This document shows positions 7,853 to 17,133 of a DNA stretch of 64,000 bases, piece by piece. The first letter of the stretch is position 1. Every line of letters begins with the position of its first letter. The notes under the pieces were generated by a model, which searched no databases, was not told the origin of the DNA, and saw nothing but the letters and a program-made list of their open reading frames with translations. The position numbers and the translations under genes were made by a program. This stretch comes from Streptomyces sp. PsTaAH-137 (lineage in GTDB: Bacteria; Actinomycetota; Actinomycetes; Streptomycetales; Streptomycetaceae), in assembly GCF_003259365.1 (NCBI RefSeq), contig NZ_QLLY01000007.1, positions 348,802 to 412,801 of the forward strand. The letters are read 5' to 3'.

Positions 7853-9205
7853 ATGCCTGGTCGACAGAGCCGTCGATCCATGCTCGCCGCGATCACCGCG
7901 CTGCCGCTGACGGGCGCCCTCGGCGCCTGCAGCGGATCGGACAGCGCGTCGCCGCAGAGCAGCAGCAAGACCGGTACCAAAGGCAGCAGAGGCACGACCA
8001 CCATCACCTTCTGGTCCGCGTTGCGCGGCAGCCAGGAAGTGGTGGACGAGTTCAACAGGACCCACGACCACATCCAGGTCCGCTTCGAGCAGATACCCTC
8101 CGGCAACGCGGGCGGCTATCTCAAGCTCAGCAACGCGGCGCGGGCGGGGAACGCCCCCGACGTCGCGACCATCGAGTACCCGCAGGTGCCGGGGTTCGCG
8201 ATCGACGGTGTCGCCCGCGACATCACCTCGCTGATCAGCGACGACCTGCGGAAGAAGCTGCTGCCGCAGGCGCTCGGCCAGACCACGTTCGAAGGCCGCA
8301 CGTTCAGCGTGCCGCTCGACGTCGAGCCGACGGTGCTGCACTACCGCAAGGACCTGTTCGACAAGTACGGCTTCGAGGTGCCGGTCACCTGGGACGCGTA
8401 CGCGGACCTCGCCCGCGCCGTGCGCCGCACCGGCGGGAAGCGCAAGGTGTGCATCTTCTCCCTCGACATGGGCCTGTACTCGGGGCTCTGCTGGCAGGCC
8501 GGGGCCCAGTGGTTCGACACGTCGAAGGGCGCCTGGAACGTCTCGCTGGCCGACGCGCCCACCCGCCGCGTGTCGACGTACTGGCAGCGTCTCATCGACG
8601 AGGACCTCGTCTACGCCAACAACCCCAACAGCCGCGCCAACGACGCCCAGATCGGCAACGGTCTGGTCCTCACCCGGCACAGCGGCGCCTGGGACGCGGG
8701 CGCGCAGATGAACGCCCGCCCCGAGCAGAAGGGGCTGTGGCGGATCGCCCCGCAGCCGCAGTGGGACCCCGACCGGCCCGCCCTCGGCACCAACGGCGGC
8801 TCGACCTTCGCCGTCACCAAGGACAGCGCGCACCCCGAGGCCGCCATGGAGTTCATCGAGTGGCAGGTCTCCAGCCCGGACGCGCTCAAGGCCCGGCTCT
8901 CCAGCGGCGCCAGCAGCCAGTACCCGGCTGTCTCCGAGCTGATCCCGGTCGGCCGCGCCGCGTTCGACCGCACGTACTACGGCGGCCAGGACATCTACAC
9001 GCTGTTCGAGCAGGAGGCCCACAAGATCCGCGACGGCTGGGTGTGGGGACCGCGGATGACCGCGACGGCGTCGGTCATGCAGGACGCCTTCACCCGCGCC
9101 GCGGCCGGCTCGGGAACGCTCGAATCGTCGATGCGCGCGACCCAGGTCGGCACGATGCCCGACCTGAAGGCGCTCGGCCTCAGGACCACCCAGCACACGA
9201 CATGA
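7853..9205 (+). CDS. Sugar ABC importer, solute-binding lipoprotein
   Basis: Extracellular substrate-binding protein of the CUT1 carbohydrate importer type, 450 residues from this start. The signal peptide begins MPGRQSRRSMLAAITALPL and ends in the lipobox LGAC, so the cysteine is lipidated and anchors the protein outside the membrane; the twin Arg suggests Tat export. The body starts TTTITFWSALRGSQEVVDEF, the classic fold-1 opening. I chose the ATG at 7853 because GGGAGG precedes it and an earlier in-frame ATG would add a polar 33-residue leader. Two permease genes follow; no ATPase gene is present, as usual in Streptomyces, where a shared MsiK-type ATPase serves many importers. Confidence 0.93.
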   Translation: MPGRQSRRSMLAAITALPLTGALGACSGSDSASPQSSSKTGTKGSRGTTTITFWSALRGSQEVVDEFNRTHDHIQVRFEQIPSGNAGGYLKLSNAARAGNAPDVATIEYPQVPGFAIDGVARDITSLISDDLRKKLLPQALGQTTFEGRTFSVPLDVEPTVLHYRKDLFDKYGFEVPVTWDAYADLARAVRRTGGKRKVCIFSLDMGLYSGLCWQAGAQWFDTSKGAWNVSLADAPTRRVSTYWQRLIDEDLVYANNPNSRANDAQIGNGLVLTRHSGAWDAGAQMNARPEQKGLWRIAPQPQWDPDRPALGTNGGSTFAVTKDSAHPEAAMEFIEWQVSSPDALKARLSSGASSQYPAVSELIPVGRAAFDRTYYGGQDIYTLFEQEAHKIRDGWVWGPRMTATASVMQDAFTRAAAGSGTLESSMRATQVGTMPDLKALGLRTTQHTT

Positions 9206-9236
9206 ACGCCCGCACTCCGAAAGGCAGGTGACTCCC

Positions 9237-10220
9237 ATGACCGCGACCACCCATGCCCCCGCGACGGCGTCCGCACCGCCGCGCGACGAGGACGCCTCGG
9301 GGCGCCGGGCGCAGCGCACGGCGGGCCGCCGTCGAGGCGGCGCCGCGGGCGTCCTCATGGCCCCCTTCTTCGTCCTGCTCGTCCTGGTCTTCCTGATCCC
9401 GGTGGCCACGGCGGTGTGGCTGAGCTTCTTCAGCGACGACCAGCCCGGCCTCGGCTTCGGCCCGGAGCGCACGGTCTTCGTGGGCCTGCGCAGTTACGCG
9501 GCCGTGCTCACCGACCCGACGTTCCTGTCCGGGCTCGCCACCGTCGGCCTGTACTGCCTGATCTACATCCCGCTGATGGTGATCGGCTCGCTCGCGCTGG
9601 CGCTGCTGCTCGACTCGGGCGTCGTACGGCTGCGGGCCTGGGCCCAGCTGGGCCTTTTCCTGCCGCACGCGGTGCCCGGGATCATCGCCGCGCTGATCTG
9701 GCTGTACCTGTACACCCCGGGGATCAGCCCGATCATCGAGGCGTTCGCCAAGGGCGACATCACCGTCGACTTCCTCGGCCTGCACACCACGATCCCGTCG
9801 ATCGTGAACATCGCCCTGTGGTCCAACCTCGGCTACAACATGGTCGTCTTCTACGCGGCTTTGCAGGCCGTCCCCCGTGAGGTCCTGGAGGCGTCGGTCG
9901 TCGACGGGGCCGGGCCGGTGCGTACCGCGCTCCAGGTCAAGACCCCGCTGGTGCGGTCGTCGATCGTCATGGTCGCGATGTTCACCCTGATCTGGGCGCT
10001 GCAACTGTTCACCGAACCGGCGCTGCTGCACCAGTCGTCGGCGATGGTCGGCGCCCGCTTCTCGCCGAGCATGTACATCTACGACGCGGCCTTCAGCCGG
10101 AACAACTACTCGCTCGCGGCGGCCGCCTCGGTGATCCTCCTCGTCATCACGATCGCCGTGTCCTACGGCGTCACCCGCTGGACCAACCGTGTCGAGGCCG
10201 CAGAGGAGAACGCCCGATGA
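9237..10220 (+). CDS. Sugar ABC importer, permease subunit 1 (MalF/UgpA type)
   Basis: Inner-membrane permease of a CUT1 importer, 327 residues, six predicted helices starting at about residue 35 (GVLMAPFFVLLVLVFLIPVATAVW). The cytoplasmic EAA loop that contacts the ATPase is at EVLEASVVDGAGPVRTALQV. I take ATG 9237 (AGGCAGG upstream) over the GTG three codons earlier. It overlaps the next permease by four bases (ATGA). Substrate is unknown; the operon context and the PL8-linked operator favour an oligosaccharide from a polysaccharide. Confidence 0.93.
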   Translation: MTATTHAPATASAPPRDEDASGRRAQRTAGRRRGGAAGVLMAPFFVLLVLVFLIPVATAVWLSFFSDDQPGLGFGPERTVFVGLRSYAAVLTDPTFLSGLATVGLYCLIYIPLMVIGSLALALLLDSGVVRLRAWAQLGLFLPHAVPGIIAALIWLYLYTPGISPIIEAFAKGDITVDFLGLHTTIPSIVNIALWSNLGYNMVVFYAALQAVPREVLEASVVDGAGPVRTALQVKTPLVRSSIVMVAMFTLIWALQLFTEPALLHQSSAMVGARFSPSMYIYDAAFSRNNYSLAAAASVILLVITIAVSYGVTRWTNRVEAAEENAR

Positions 10221-11089
10221 GCACCGCCGAGTTGAGCCGTTCGTCCCTGCTGCGTCCGCGTTTCCTCGGCCGTGCCGTGGTCAACGTCGTCGTCGTGATC
10301 TCCGTGATGTACACCGTGCTGCCCGCGCTGTGGCTGGTCCTCGCCTCGACCAAGACGCGGGACGCGCTCTTCCAGAGCAGCATCTTCTCCCTCAGCGACT
10401 TCTCCCTGGTCCAGAACCTCAAGGAGCTGTTCGCGATGGACGGCGGCCTCTACAGCCGCTGGTACGGAAACAGTCTGCTGTACGCGGTGCTGGGCGCCGC
10501 GATCGGCTCGATGATCTCCGTCGCCTGCGGCTACGCCTTCGACAAGTACCACTTCCGGCACAAGGAGAAGCTGTTCGGCCTGGTCCTCGCGGCGGTGATG
10601 GTGCCGCAGACCGTCCTCGCGCTGCCGCTGTACCTGATCGCGTCCGAGGTCGGCGTGGTGAACACTTTCTGGTCGGTGTTCATCCCGGTCCTCTTCAACC
10701 CGTTCGGCGTGTATCTGGGCCGCATCTTCTCCCAGGGCTATGTGCCGAACGAGGTCCTGGAGGCGGCCCGCGTCGACGGCGCCGGCGAGCTGACCACGTA
10801 CGCGCGGGTCTCCCTGCGGATGCTCGCCCCGGGCCTGATCACGGTCTTCCTCTTCCAGCTCACCGCGATCTGGAACAACTTCTTCCTGCCGATGGTGATG
10901 CTGTCCAATCAGAATCTGTACCCCGTCAGCCTCGGCCTGTTCCAGTGGAACAGCCAGGCGACCGTCTCTCCCGAGTACTACCCGGTGGTGATCATGGGCT
11001 CGCTCCTCGCGGTGCTCCCCCTTGTCCTCGCGTTCATCCTCCTCCAGCGGTTCTGGAAGGCCGGCCTGACGGCGGGGGCGGTCAAATGA
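10217..11089 (+). CDS. Sugar ABC importer, permease subunit 2 (MalG/UgpE type)
   Basis: 290 residues with six predicted helices; partner of the upstream permease. The EAA loop is at EVLEAARVDGAGELTTYARV. Translationally coupled at both ends: ATGA overlaps with the preceding permease and with the following dehydrogenase gene. Assembly would be lipoprotein plus two permeases plus an ATPase encoded elsewhere. Confidence 0.93.
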   Translation: MSTAELSRSSLLRPRFLGRAVVNVVVVISVMYTVLPALWLVLASTKTRDALFQSSIFSLSDFSLVQNLKELFAMDGGLYSRWYGNSLLYAVLGAAIGSMISVACGYAFDKYHFRHKEKLFGLVLAAVMVPQTVLALPLYLIASEVGVVNTFWSVFIPVLFNPFGVYLGRIFSQGYVPNEVLEAARVDGAGELTTYARVSLRMLAPGLITVFLFQLTAIWNNFFLPMVMLSNQNLYPVSLGLFQWNSQATVSPEYYPVVIMGSLLAVLPLVLAFILLQRFWKAGLTAGAVK

Positions 11090-12093
11090 CCCTGCCGCGC
11101 GTGGCGTTGGCCATGTCCCCCCAGGCCGCGGCGGCCGTCTTCTCGCCGCGGTCGCTGGCCGCGCTCACCGAGGTCGGCGATGTCGCGCCGCTGCCCGCCC
11201 TGTCCGACCTGTCAACCGCCCGGGCGACGGAGGTGCTGGCCGACACCGAGATCCTCGTCACCGGCTGGGGCTGCCCGAAGCTCGACGCGGACGTCCTCGC
11301 GCGGGCGCCGCGGCTCAGGGCGGTGGTGCACGCGGCCGGTTCGGTACGCGCTCATGTCACCGACGCCTGCTGGGAGCGGGGCATCGCGGTGTCGTCCGCG
11401 GCGGCGGCGAACGCGCTGCCGGTCGCCGAGTACACCCTCGCGATGATCCTGCTCCACGGCAAGCACGTCCTGGAGCGGGCCCGCGAGTTCCGTACGACAC
11501 GCGCCCGCGACAACTGGCTGCTCACGACGGGCCACGTCGGCAACTACCGCCGCACCGTGGGCATTCTGTCCGCTTCCTTGGTCGGACGCCGGGTCATCGA
11601 GCTGCTGAAGCCGTTCGACTTCGAGGTGCTGCTGCACGACCCGTACGTGTCCCCCGCCGAAGCCGCCGAGCTAGGCGTCACCTGGGTCGAACTGCCCGAA
11701 CTGTTCACCCGTAGCGACGTGTTGAGCGTGCACACGCCGCTGCTGCCCGCCACCCGCGGTCTCGTCAGCGGCCCGCTGCTCGGCTCGCTGCGCCAGGACG
11801 CCGTCCTCATCAACACCGCGCGCGGCGCCGTCATCGACCAGGACGCGCTCACCGACGTGGTGCGCGCGGGCCGCATCCGGGCGGTCCTCGACGTGACCGA
11901 CCCCGAGGTGCTGCCCCCGGAGCACCCGCTCTGGGACTGCCCGAACGCCCTGATCACCCCGCACCTCGCCGGTTCCCAGGGCAGTGAGTGGGAGCGGCTG
12001 GCCGACACGGCCGTGGCAGAGGTGGCGCGCTGGGCCGCGGGCGACGGTTTCGCCCATCCCGTACGACGCGAGAGGCTGGCGTTCCTGGCATGA
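11086..12093 (+). CDS. D-isomer-specific 2-hydroxyacid dehydrogenase family protein
   Basis: 335-residue NAD(P)-dependent oxidoreductase. The catalytic Arg (INTARGAVIDQDAL), Glu (DVTDPEVLPPEHPLW) and His (NALITPHLAGSQG) of the family are present. The dinucleotide-binding loop is odd: where GxGxxG is expected, the sequence is VGILSASLVGRR, so the first two glycines are serines. The ATG overlaps the permease stop, and the gene overlaps the following DUF2264 gene by four bases, so it belongs to the import operon and probably handles a sugar acid or keto acid released from the imported oligosaccharide. The exact substrate is unknown. Confidence 0.9.
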   Translation: MTLPRVALAMSPQAAAAVFSPRSLAALTEVGDVAPLPALSDLSTARATEVLADTEILVTGWGCPKLDADVLARAPRLRAVVHAAGSVRAHVTDACWERGIAVSSAAAANALPVAEYTLAMILLHGKHVLERAREFRTTRARDNWLLTTGHVGNYRRTVGILSASLVGRRVIELLKPFDFEVLLHDPYVSPAEAAELGVTWVELPELFTRSDVLSVHTPLLPATRGLVSGPLLGSLRQDAVLINTARGAVIDQDALTDVVRAGRIRAVLDVTDPEVLPPEHPLWDCPNALITPHLAGSQGSEWERLADTAVAEVARWAAGDGFAHPVRRERLAFLA

Positions 12094-13967
12094 CCATTCC
12101 GTTCGAACTGCCCGACGAGAACCGCGAGCTGAGCCCGTTCACCGGCTTCACCCGCGCCCACTGGGAGGCCGTCGCGGACGGTCTTCTCGGCGCCGCCTGG
12201 CGCTGGGCGACGCCCGAGGGAGCCTTCCTCGACCTGCCGGGCCGGCCCTCCGCTTCCGGGGTCCGCTCGGACGGCCTGGAAGGGTACGCGCGGACGTTCC
12301 TCGCGGCCGGTTTCCGGGTCGCGGGCGCCGAGGGCAAGGACCCGCACCACTGGCTGGAGCGGTACGCGAGCGGACTGACCGCCGGGACCCGCACCCCCGG
12401 CGGGGACGACGCGGAGTCCTGGCCGCTGATCCTCGACCACCACGTGCAGGGCCAGCCGATGGTGGAGTCGGCGTCGGTGGCGCTCGGCCTGAAGCTGACC
12501 CGGCCGTGGCTGTGGGACCGGCTCGACGACGCGACGCAGGACCGGGCGGAGAAGTGGCTGCGCGGCGCGATCGACCACACGCCCGCGCCGAACAACTGGT
12601 ATCTCTTCCCCTTCATGGTGGCGTCGTTCCTGGAGGAGGTCGGCCGCGGCGACGCGGCGACGACCCGCGCCACGGACCGCGCCCTGGAGCTGATGGAGAC
12701 CTGGTACCGCGGTGACGGCTGGTACGCGGACGGCGACGGCCGGGCCTTCGACCACTACAACGGTTGGGCGCTGCACCTGTATCCGCTGCTGCACGCCCAT
12801 CTGTCGGGCGACGCGGCGCTGTCAGCGCGCTTCGGCCCGCGGCTGCGCGAGCACCTGGAGGGTTTCGCCCTGATGTTCGGCGGCGACGGCGCCCCGCTCC
12901 ACTACGGCCGCTCGCTCGCCTACCGCTTCGCCGCGTCGGCGGCGGTCGGCCTGGGCGCGGTCACCGGGGACACGCCGCTGTCGCCGGGCGCGTCACGGCG
13001 TCTCATCAGCGGCAACCTGCGCTACTTCCTGGAACGCGGCGCGGTCACGGACGAGGGGCTGCTGAGCCTCGGCTGGCACGGCCCGCACGCCGCCACGCTC
13101 CAGCCGTACTCGGGCCCCGCGTCGCCGTACTGGGCGTCGAAGGGGTTCGTGGCGCTGCTCGCCCCGGAGGGCGACCCGCTATGGACGGCGCCGGAGGAGG
13201 CCCAGCCCGGCGAGGGCCCCGACCGGGTGCTCGCGCTGCCCGCGCCGGGGCTCCTCGTGCAGTCCACGCAGGCCGACGGGATCGTGCGGCTGCACAACCA
13301 CGGCAGCGACCATGTCCGGCCGCACGAGGGCGAGTTCGCCGCCCAGAACGACGCGCACTACGGCCGTCAGGCGTACTCCACGCACACCGGGCCGACGTCC
13401 CTCACGAACGTCGCGGACAACCATCTGTCCGTCGAGATCGGGGGCGTCGCCGGTGTGCGCAGGCGGCTCCATCCGCTCGGCGCCGGGCACGGTGACGGGT
13501 GGGGCTGGGCGGCGTCCTGGTTCCGGCCGACGTTCGCGTCGGGGCCGCCGATGCATCCGGGGCTGCGCGTCGAGAGCGTGACCGTGGCGCGGGGCGCCCA
13601 CGAGCTGCGGGTGCACCGGGTCGTCGGCGCGCCGCACGGCTCCCGGGTGACGCTGACCGGCTGGGCGACGGAGGCACTCCGCTCGGAGCTGACCGGGCTG
13701 CACGGCTGGGGCCCCGGGGACCGGGTCCGGGCGCCCGAAGGCACGGCGTACGAGCCCTGGGTGCGGGTGCCCCGGCTGTCGGCGCAGGTGGAGGGGACGG
13801 CGGTGTTCGCGGCGCTGGCCCTGCTCGGCGCGGCCGACTCCACCACCGAGCTCGACGGTGCCGTGGCCGGGACCACCGTCACGGACGGCGAGCTGACCGT
13901 GCGCTGGGCCGACGGGTTCGAGACCGTGGTGGAGTTCGGCGAGTCGCTGACCGTGCGCTGCGGCTGA
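12090..13967 (+). CDS. DUF2264 family protein
   Basis: 625-residue protein of the DUF2264 family, recognised by the N-terminal ELSPFTGFTRAHWEAVADGL, the block LILDHHVQGQPMVESASVAL, and the central RAFDHYNGWALHLYPLL. It looks like a helical barrel (about residues 20-370) followed by a beta-rich C-terminal half, a layout found in several polysaccharide lyases and unsaturated-sugar hydrolases; that comparison is my inference. There is no signal peptide, so it would act in the cytoplasm on the imported sugar. It is the last gene of the operon and starts in an ATGA overlap. No catalytic residues can be named with confidence. Confidence 0.82.
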   Translation: MTIPFELPDENRELSPFTGFTRAHWEAVADGLLGAAWRWATPEGAFLDLPGRPSASGVRSDGLEGYARTFLAAGFRVAGAEGKDPHHWLERYASGLTAGTRTPGGDDAESWPLILDHHVQGQPMVESASVALGLKLTRPWLWDRLDDATQDRAEKWLRGAIDHTPAPNNWYLFPFMVASFLEEVGRGDAATTRATDRALELMETWYRGDGWYADGDGRAFDHYNGWALHLYPLLHAHLSGDAALSARFGPRLREHLEGFALMFGGDGAPLHYGRSLAYRFAASAAVGLGAVTGDTPLSPGASRRLISGNLRYFLERGAVTDEGLLSLGWHGPHAATLQPYSGPASPYWASKGFVALLAPEGDPLWTAPEEAQPGEGPDRVLALPAPGLLVQSTQADGIVRLHNHGSDHVRPHEGEFAAQNDAHYGRQAYSTHTGPTSLTNVADNHLSVEIGGVAGVRRRLHPLGAGHGDGWGWAASWFRPTFASGPPMHPGLRVESVTVARGAHELRVHRVVGAPHGSRVTLTGWATEALRSELTGLHGWGPGDRVRAPEGTAYEPWVRVPRLSAQVEGTAVFAALALLGAADSTTELDGAVAGTTVTDGELTVRWADGFETVVEFGESLTVRCG

Positions 13968-13969
13968 CG

Positions 13970-14542
13970 TCACGACGGAGGGACCAGCTGCGCCTCGACC
14001 GCCGGGGCGTAGCGGTCCACGACCGCCTCGATGTCCGCGGCCCGCACCTGCGGGCCGCGGGCGATGCCGTACATCACGCCGAGGCCGAGCAGCAGCGACA
14101 CGGCGAGTTCCGCGCGCAGCCCGGCGTCCGAACCGGGCAGCCGGGCGGCCAGGCGTTCGCTGACCTGCGTACGGAAGTTGGCGCGCAGGATGTCGCCCTG
14201 CGCGCCGTGCAGCGGGGCGAACACGATGCGCAGGATCGGGTCGGCGCCCCGCTCGGACTGGCCGCTGAGGACGCAGCGGACCATGTGCCGGCCCAGGTCC
14301 TGAAGGGGTGCGTCGAGAAGGATGTCGACGTCGGCCTCGAAGTCCATGACGCTCGCGAAGAGCGCGTCCTTGTTGCCGAAGTACTTGAGGATCAGGGGCG
14401 GGCTGACACCGGCCCGGTCGGCGATCGCCCTGAGCGTGATGTCGCCGTGCGCATGCCGGGCCAGCAGATGCCGGGCCGCCTTCACGATGGCGGCCCTGCT
14501 CGCTTCCGCGTCGCGCCGGACGGCGGGCCGCGCCGTGGTCAT
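13970..14542 (-). CDS. TetR-family repressor
   Basis: 190 residues with an N-terminal TetR helix-turn-helix (about residues 12-60: RAAIVKAARHLLARHAHGD, then TLRAIADRAGVSPPLILKYF) and a helical ligand-binding domain. It starts four bases after the stop of the MFS exporter gene on the same strand, so the pair form one transcript. The likely operators are the twin palindromes at 16092-16142 upstream of the exporter. The ligand is presumably a compound pumped out by that exporter. Confidence 0.9.
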   Translation of the reverse strand: MTTARPAVRRDAEASRAAIVKAARHLLARHAHGDITLRAIADRAGVSPPLILKYFGNKDALFASVMDFEADVDILLDAPLQDLGRHMVRCVLSGQSERGADPILRIVFAPLHGAQGDILRANFRTQVSERLAARLPGSDAGLRAELAVSLLLGLGVMYGIARGPQVRAADIEAVVDRYAPAVEAQLVPPS

Positions 14543-14546
14543 CGCC

Positions 14547-16022
14547 TCATGCTCCCTTCGCCGTCGCCAGCGGGGCCGGTGCGCCCGCGCCGGTCCGCTC
14601 GGCCCCATGGTCGGACGGTACGCACAGGGCGACGGCGGCGGCCACCAGCGCGACCGTACCGGCCATGACGAAGGCGAGCCGGTAGCCGTGCAGGGTCGAC
14701 ACGTCGGTGCTCCCGAGGCGCATGGTGTGGTGGACGAGGACGGCGGTCACGGCGGCGCTGGAGACGGCCTGTCCGATGGTGCGCATCAGCACGTTGACGC
14801 CGTTGGCGGAGGCGGTGGCGGTGGGCGGGACGGCGCGCAGGATCAGGGTGGGCAGGGCGGAGTACGCCAGGGTCGTGCCGGTGGAGACGACGGCGGCGCC
14901 GACGAGGATCACCCACAGGTCGGTGCTGTCGACGACCCGGATCGCGTAGCCGAGGGCGAGGACGACACCGCCGACGGCGAGGGTGACGCGCGGGCCGCGG
15001 GCGGCGGAGATGCGGGCCGACACCGGGGAGAAGAACAGCATGATGACGCCGCTGGGCAGCATGCACAGACCGGTCGCCACGATCGACAGGCCGAGGCCGT
15101 AGCCGGTCTCCACGGGCGCCTGCACGAGCTGCGCGGTGACCAGCGAGTTGGCGTAGAACGCGAAGCCGGTGAAGAGCGCCGCGACGTGCGGGAGGCCGAC
15201 CCGGCGGCCGACGGCGAGCCGCAGGTCCACCAGGGGGCGGGCGGCGCGCAGTTGCTGCCAGGACCACAGGGCGAGGACCAGGACGGCGCCGGTGAACAGG
15301 CCGAGGATCCGGGTGCTGCCCCAGCCCCACTGCCCGCCCTGCGAGACGCCGAGCAGGAGACAGACCAGGCCGGTGGCGAGGCCCAGCGTGCCGAGGACGT
15401 CGAAGCGGCCGGGGTTGCGCACCGGCGACTCGCGGACGGCCCACCAGGCGGCGGCGAGTCCGAGGGCGCCGAGCGCGGCGGTCGCCCAGAACATCACGTG
15501 CCAGTTGGCGTACTGGACGATGAGCGCGGCGAGCGGCAGGCCGAGGGCGGCGCCGATGCCGACGGTGGAGCTCATCAGGGCGACGGCGGATCCGGTGCGG
15601 TGGGGCGGGAGTTCGTCGCGCAGGATGCTGATGGACAGCGGTACGACGGCCGCGGCGGCGCCCTGGAGCGCGCGGGCCGCGATGAGGACGCGGATGTCGG
15701 AGGTCAGCGCGCACAGTACGGAGCCGGTGGTCATCAGGGCGAGGGCGATCAGCAGGACGCGGCGTTTGCCGTACATGTCGCCGGCCCGGCCGAGTACGGG
15801 CGTGAGGACGGCGCCGGCGAGCAGGGTGGCGGTGACCATCCAGGAGACGGCCGAGGGCGACGCGCCGGTGAGCTTCGGCAGGTCGGGCAGGAGCGGGACG
15901 ACGACTGTCTGCATGACGGCCATGAGGATGCCGCCGAAGGCGAGGACGGGGATGGTGAGCCGTTCCGGCAGGCGGGGCCGGACGGCCTGCTCGGGCAGCG
16001 TCGGTATCGGTACGTGGTCCAT
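14547..16022 (-). CDS. MFS drug exporter, DHA2-like (14 helices)
   Basis: 491-residue proton-coupled multidrug exporter. It has about 14 hydrophobic segments and motif A (GRAGDMYGKRRV) between helices 2 and 3. The start at 16022 is supported by GCAGGAG six bases upstream; an in-frame ATG at 16112 lies inside an operator palindrome and is unlikely. The TetR gene follows in the same transcript. It is divergent from the Gfo/Idh/MocA oxidoreductase gene, with about 180 bases between them. Confidence 0.92.
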   Translation of the reverse strand: MDHVPIPTLPEQAVRPRLPERLTIPVLAFGGILMAVMQTVVVPLLPDLPKLTGASPSAVSWMVTATLLAGAVLTPVLGRAGDMYGKRRVLLIALALMTTGSVLCALTSDIRVLIAARALQGAAAAVVPLSISILRDELPPHRTGSAVALMSSTVGIGAALGLPLAALIVQYANWHVMFWATAALGALGLAAAWWAVRESPVRNPGRFDVLGTLGLATGLVCLLLGVSQGGQWGWGSTRILGLFTGAVLVLALWSWQQLRAARPLVDLRLAVGRRVGLPHVAALFTGFAFYANSLVTAQLVQAPVETGYGLGLSIVATGLCMLPSGVIMLFFSPVSARISAARGPRVTLAVGGVVLALGYAIRVVDSTDLWVILVGAAVVSTGTTLAYSALPTLILRAVPPTATASANGVNVLMRTIGQAVSSAAVTAVLVHHTMRLGSTDVSTLHGYRLAFVMAGTVALVAAAVALCVPSDHGAERTGAGAPAPLATAKGA

Positions 16023-16091
16023 GGGGCTCCTGCGGGGTGCGCGGGCGCGGCGCGGGAGGCGCGGCGCCGGGCCGACGAGGCGGGTGAACGG

Positions 16092-16142
16092 GCCGGGTGA
16101 ATGCTCATTCACCCGGCTGGTGAATCAGTATTCACCAGCCGG
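16092..16142. promoter_or_regulatory. Two overlapping palindromic operators, GGTGAAT-N4-ATTCACC type
   Basis: Palindrome 1 (16092-16117) has 11-base arms GCCGGGTGAAT/ATTCACCCGGC around GCTC. Palindrome 2 (16113-16142) has 13-base arms CCGGCTGGTGAAT/ATTCACCAGCCGG around CAGT. Both arms are perfect, the two overlap by five bases and their centres are 23 bases apart, about two helical turns. They lie 70-120 bases upstream of the MFS exporter and 62 bases before the divergent oxidoreductase. They are the obvious binding sites for the TetR protein encoded after the exporter. Confidence 0.8.
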
Positions 16143-16203
16143 TGCCCGCCTGTCGCCACCCCGCCCCCGCGCGGATCCGCCCCGGTCGCGCCATACTGCC
16201 GCA

Positions 16204-17133
16204 ATGACCTCACCAGACGTCCTGCGCTGCGGACTTGTCGGCACCGGCTCGTGGGCCGGCCGCACCCATGCCCCGGTCCTGAAGGACCACAAGAACACGG
16301 ATTTCGTCGGCGTCTGGGGACGCAGGCCCGAGGCCGCGGCAGAGCTCGCCGCGGCGCAGGGGACGACGGCGTACGACGACGTGGACGCGCTGTTCGCGGC
16401 GTGCGACGCGGTGGCGTTCGCCGTGCCGCCGGACGTGCAGGCGCCGCTGGCGGCGCGGGCCGCCGCGGCGGGCTGTCATCTGCTGCTCGACAAGCCACTC
16501 GCCACGGAGCCGGTGGCGGCGCGCGCGGTCGTCGACGCCGTGGACGCCGCGGGGGTGGCGTCCGTGGTGTTCTGCACCATGCGCTACTCCCCCGCCACGG
16601 CGGCCTGGATCGCCGAACAGGCAGCCGTGGAAGGCTGGTTCACCGGTCGGGCCGACTGGTTCGGGGCGCTGTACACGCCGGGTGACGACGCGGAGATCCG
16701 GGCGACGACTCCGTGGCGTGCGGAGCGGGGCGCCCTGTGGGACGTGGGCCCGCACGCCCTGTCGGTGCTGCTGCCGCTGCTCGGCGACGTGACGTCGGTG
16801 ACGGCCGGGCGGGGCCCCGGCGACACGGTGCACCTGGTGCTGCGGCACGACTCCGGCGCGTCGAGCAGCGCGGCGCTGAGCCTGACCGCTCCGCCGGAGG
16901 CGGCCGGGGTCACGGTCGAACTGCGGAGCACGGCAGGCGTGTCGACGATGCCGTCCGGTCGCGGCAATGCGCAGGAGTCCCTCGCCGTGGCGGTCGACGT
17001 CCTGCTGGAGTCGGCGCGCACCGGGGTGCCGGCCCCGTGCGACGCGCGGTTCGGGCTGCGGCTCACGGAGATCCTGAGCGCCGCCGAACGCGCGCTGCCG
17101 TCAGCCGGTGCCGAACCAGGTATCCGCGAGTGA
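16204..17133 (+). CDS. Gfo/Idh/MocA family oxidoreductase
   Basis: 309-residue NAD(P)-dependent sugar or inositol-type dehydrogenase. N-terminal Rossmann domain with GLVGTGSWAGRTHAP, the family EKP motif in the form LLLDKPLATEP, and a C-terminal substrate domain from about residue 120. The ATG at 16204 begins at the typical hydrophobic first strand. Its 3' end overlaps the convergent phosphotransferase gene by 33 bases. It shares the upstream region with the MFS/TetR unit and could be controlled by the same operators. Substrate unknown. Confidence 0.9.
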   Translation: MTSPDVLRCGLVGTGSWAGRTHAPVLKDHKNTDFVGVWGRRPEAAAELAAAQGTTAYDDVDALFAACDAVAFAVPPDVQAPLAARAAAAGCHLLLDKPLATEPVAARAVVDAVDAAGVASVVFCTMRYSPATAAWIAEQAAVEGWFTGRADWFGALYTPGDDAEIRATTPWRAERGALWDVGPHALSVLLPLLGDVTSVTAGRGPGDTVHLVLRHDSGASSSAALSLTAPPEAAGVTVELRSTAGVSTMPSGRGNAQESLAVAVDVLLESARTGVPAPCDARFGLRLTEILSAAERALPSAGAEPGIRE

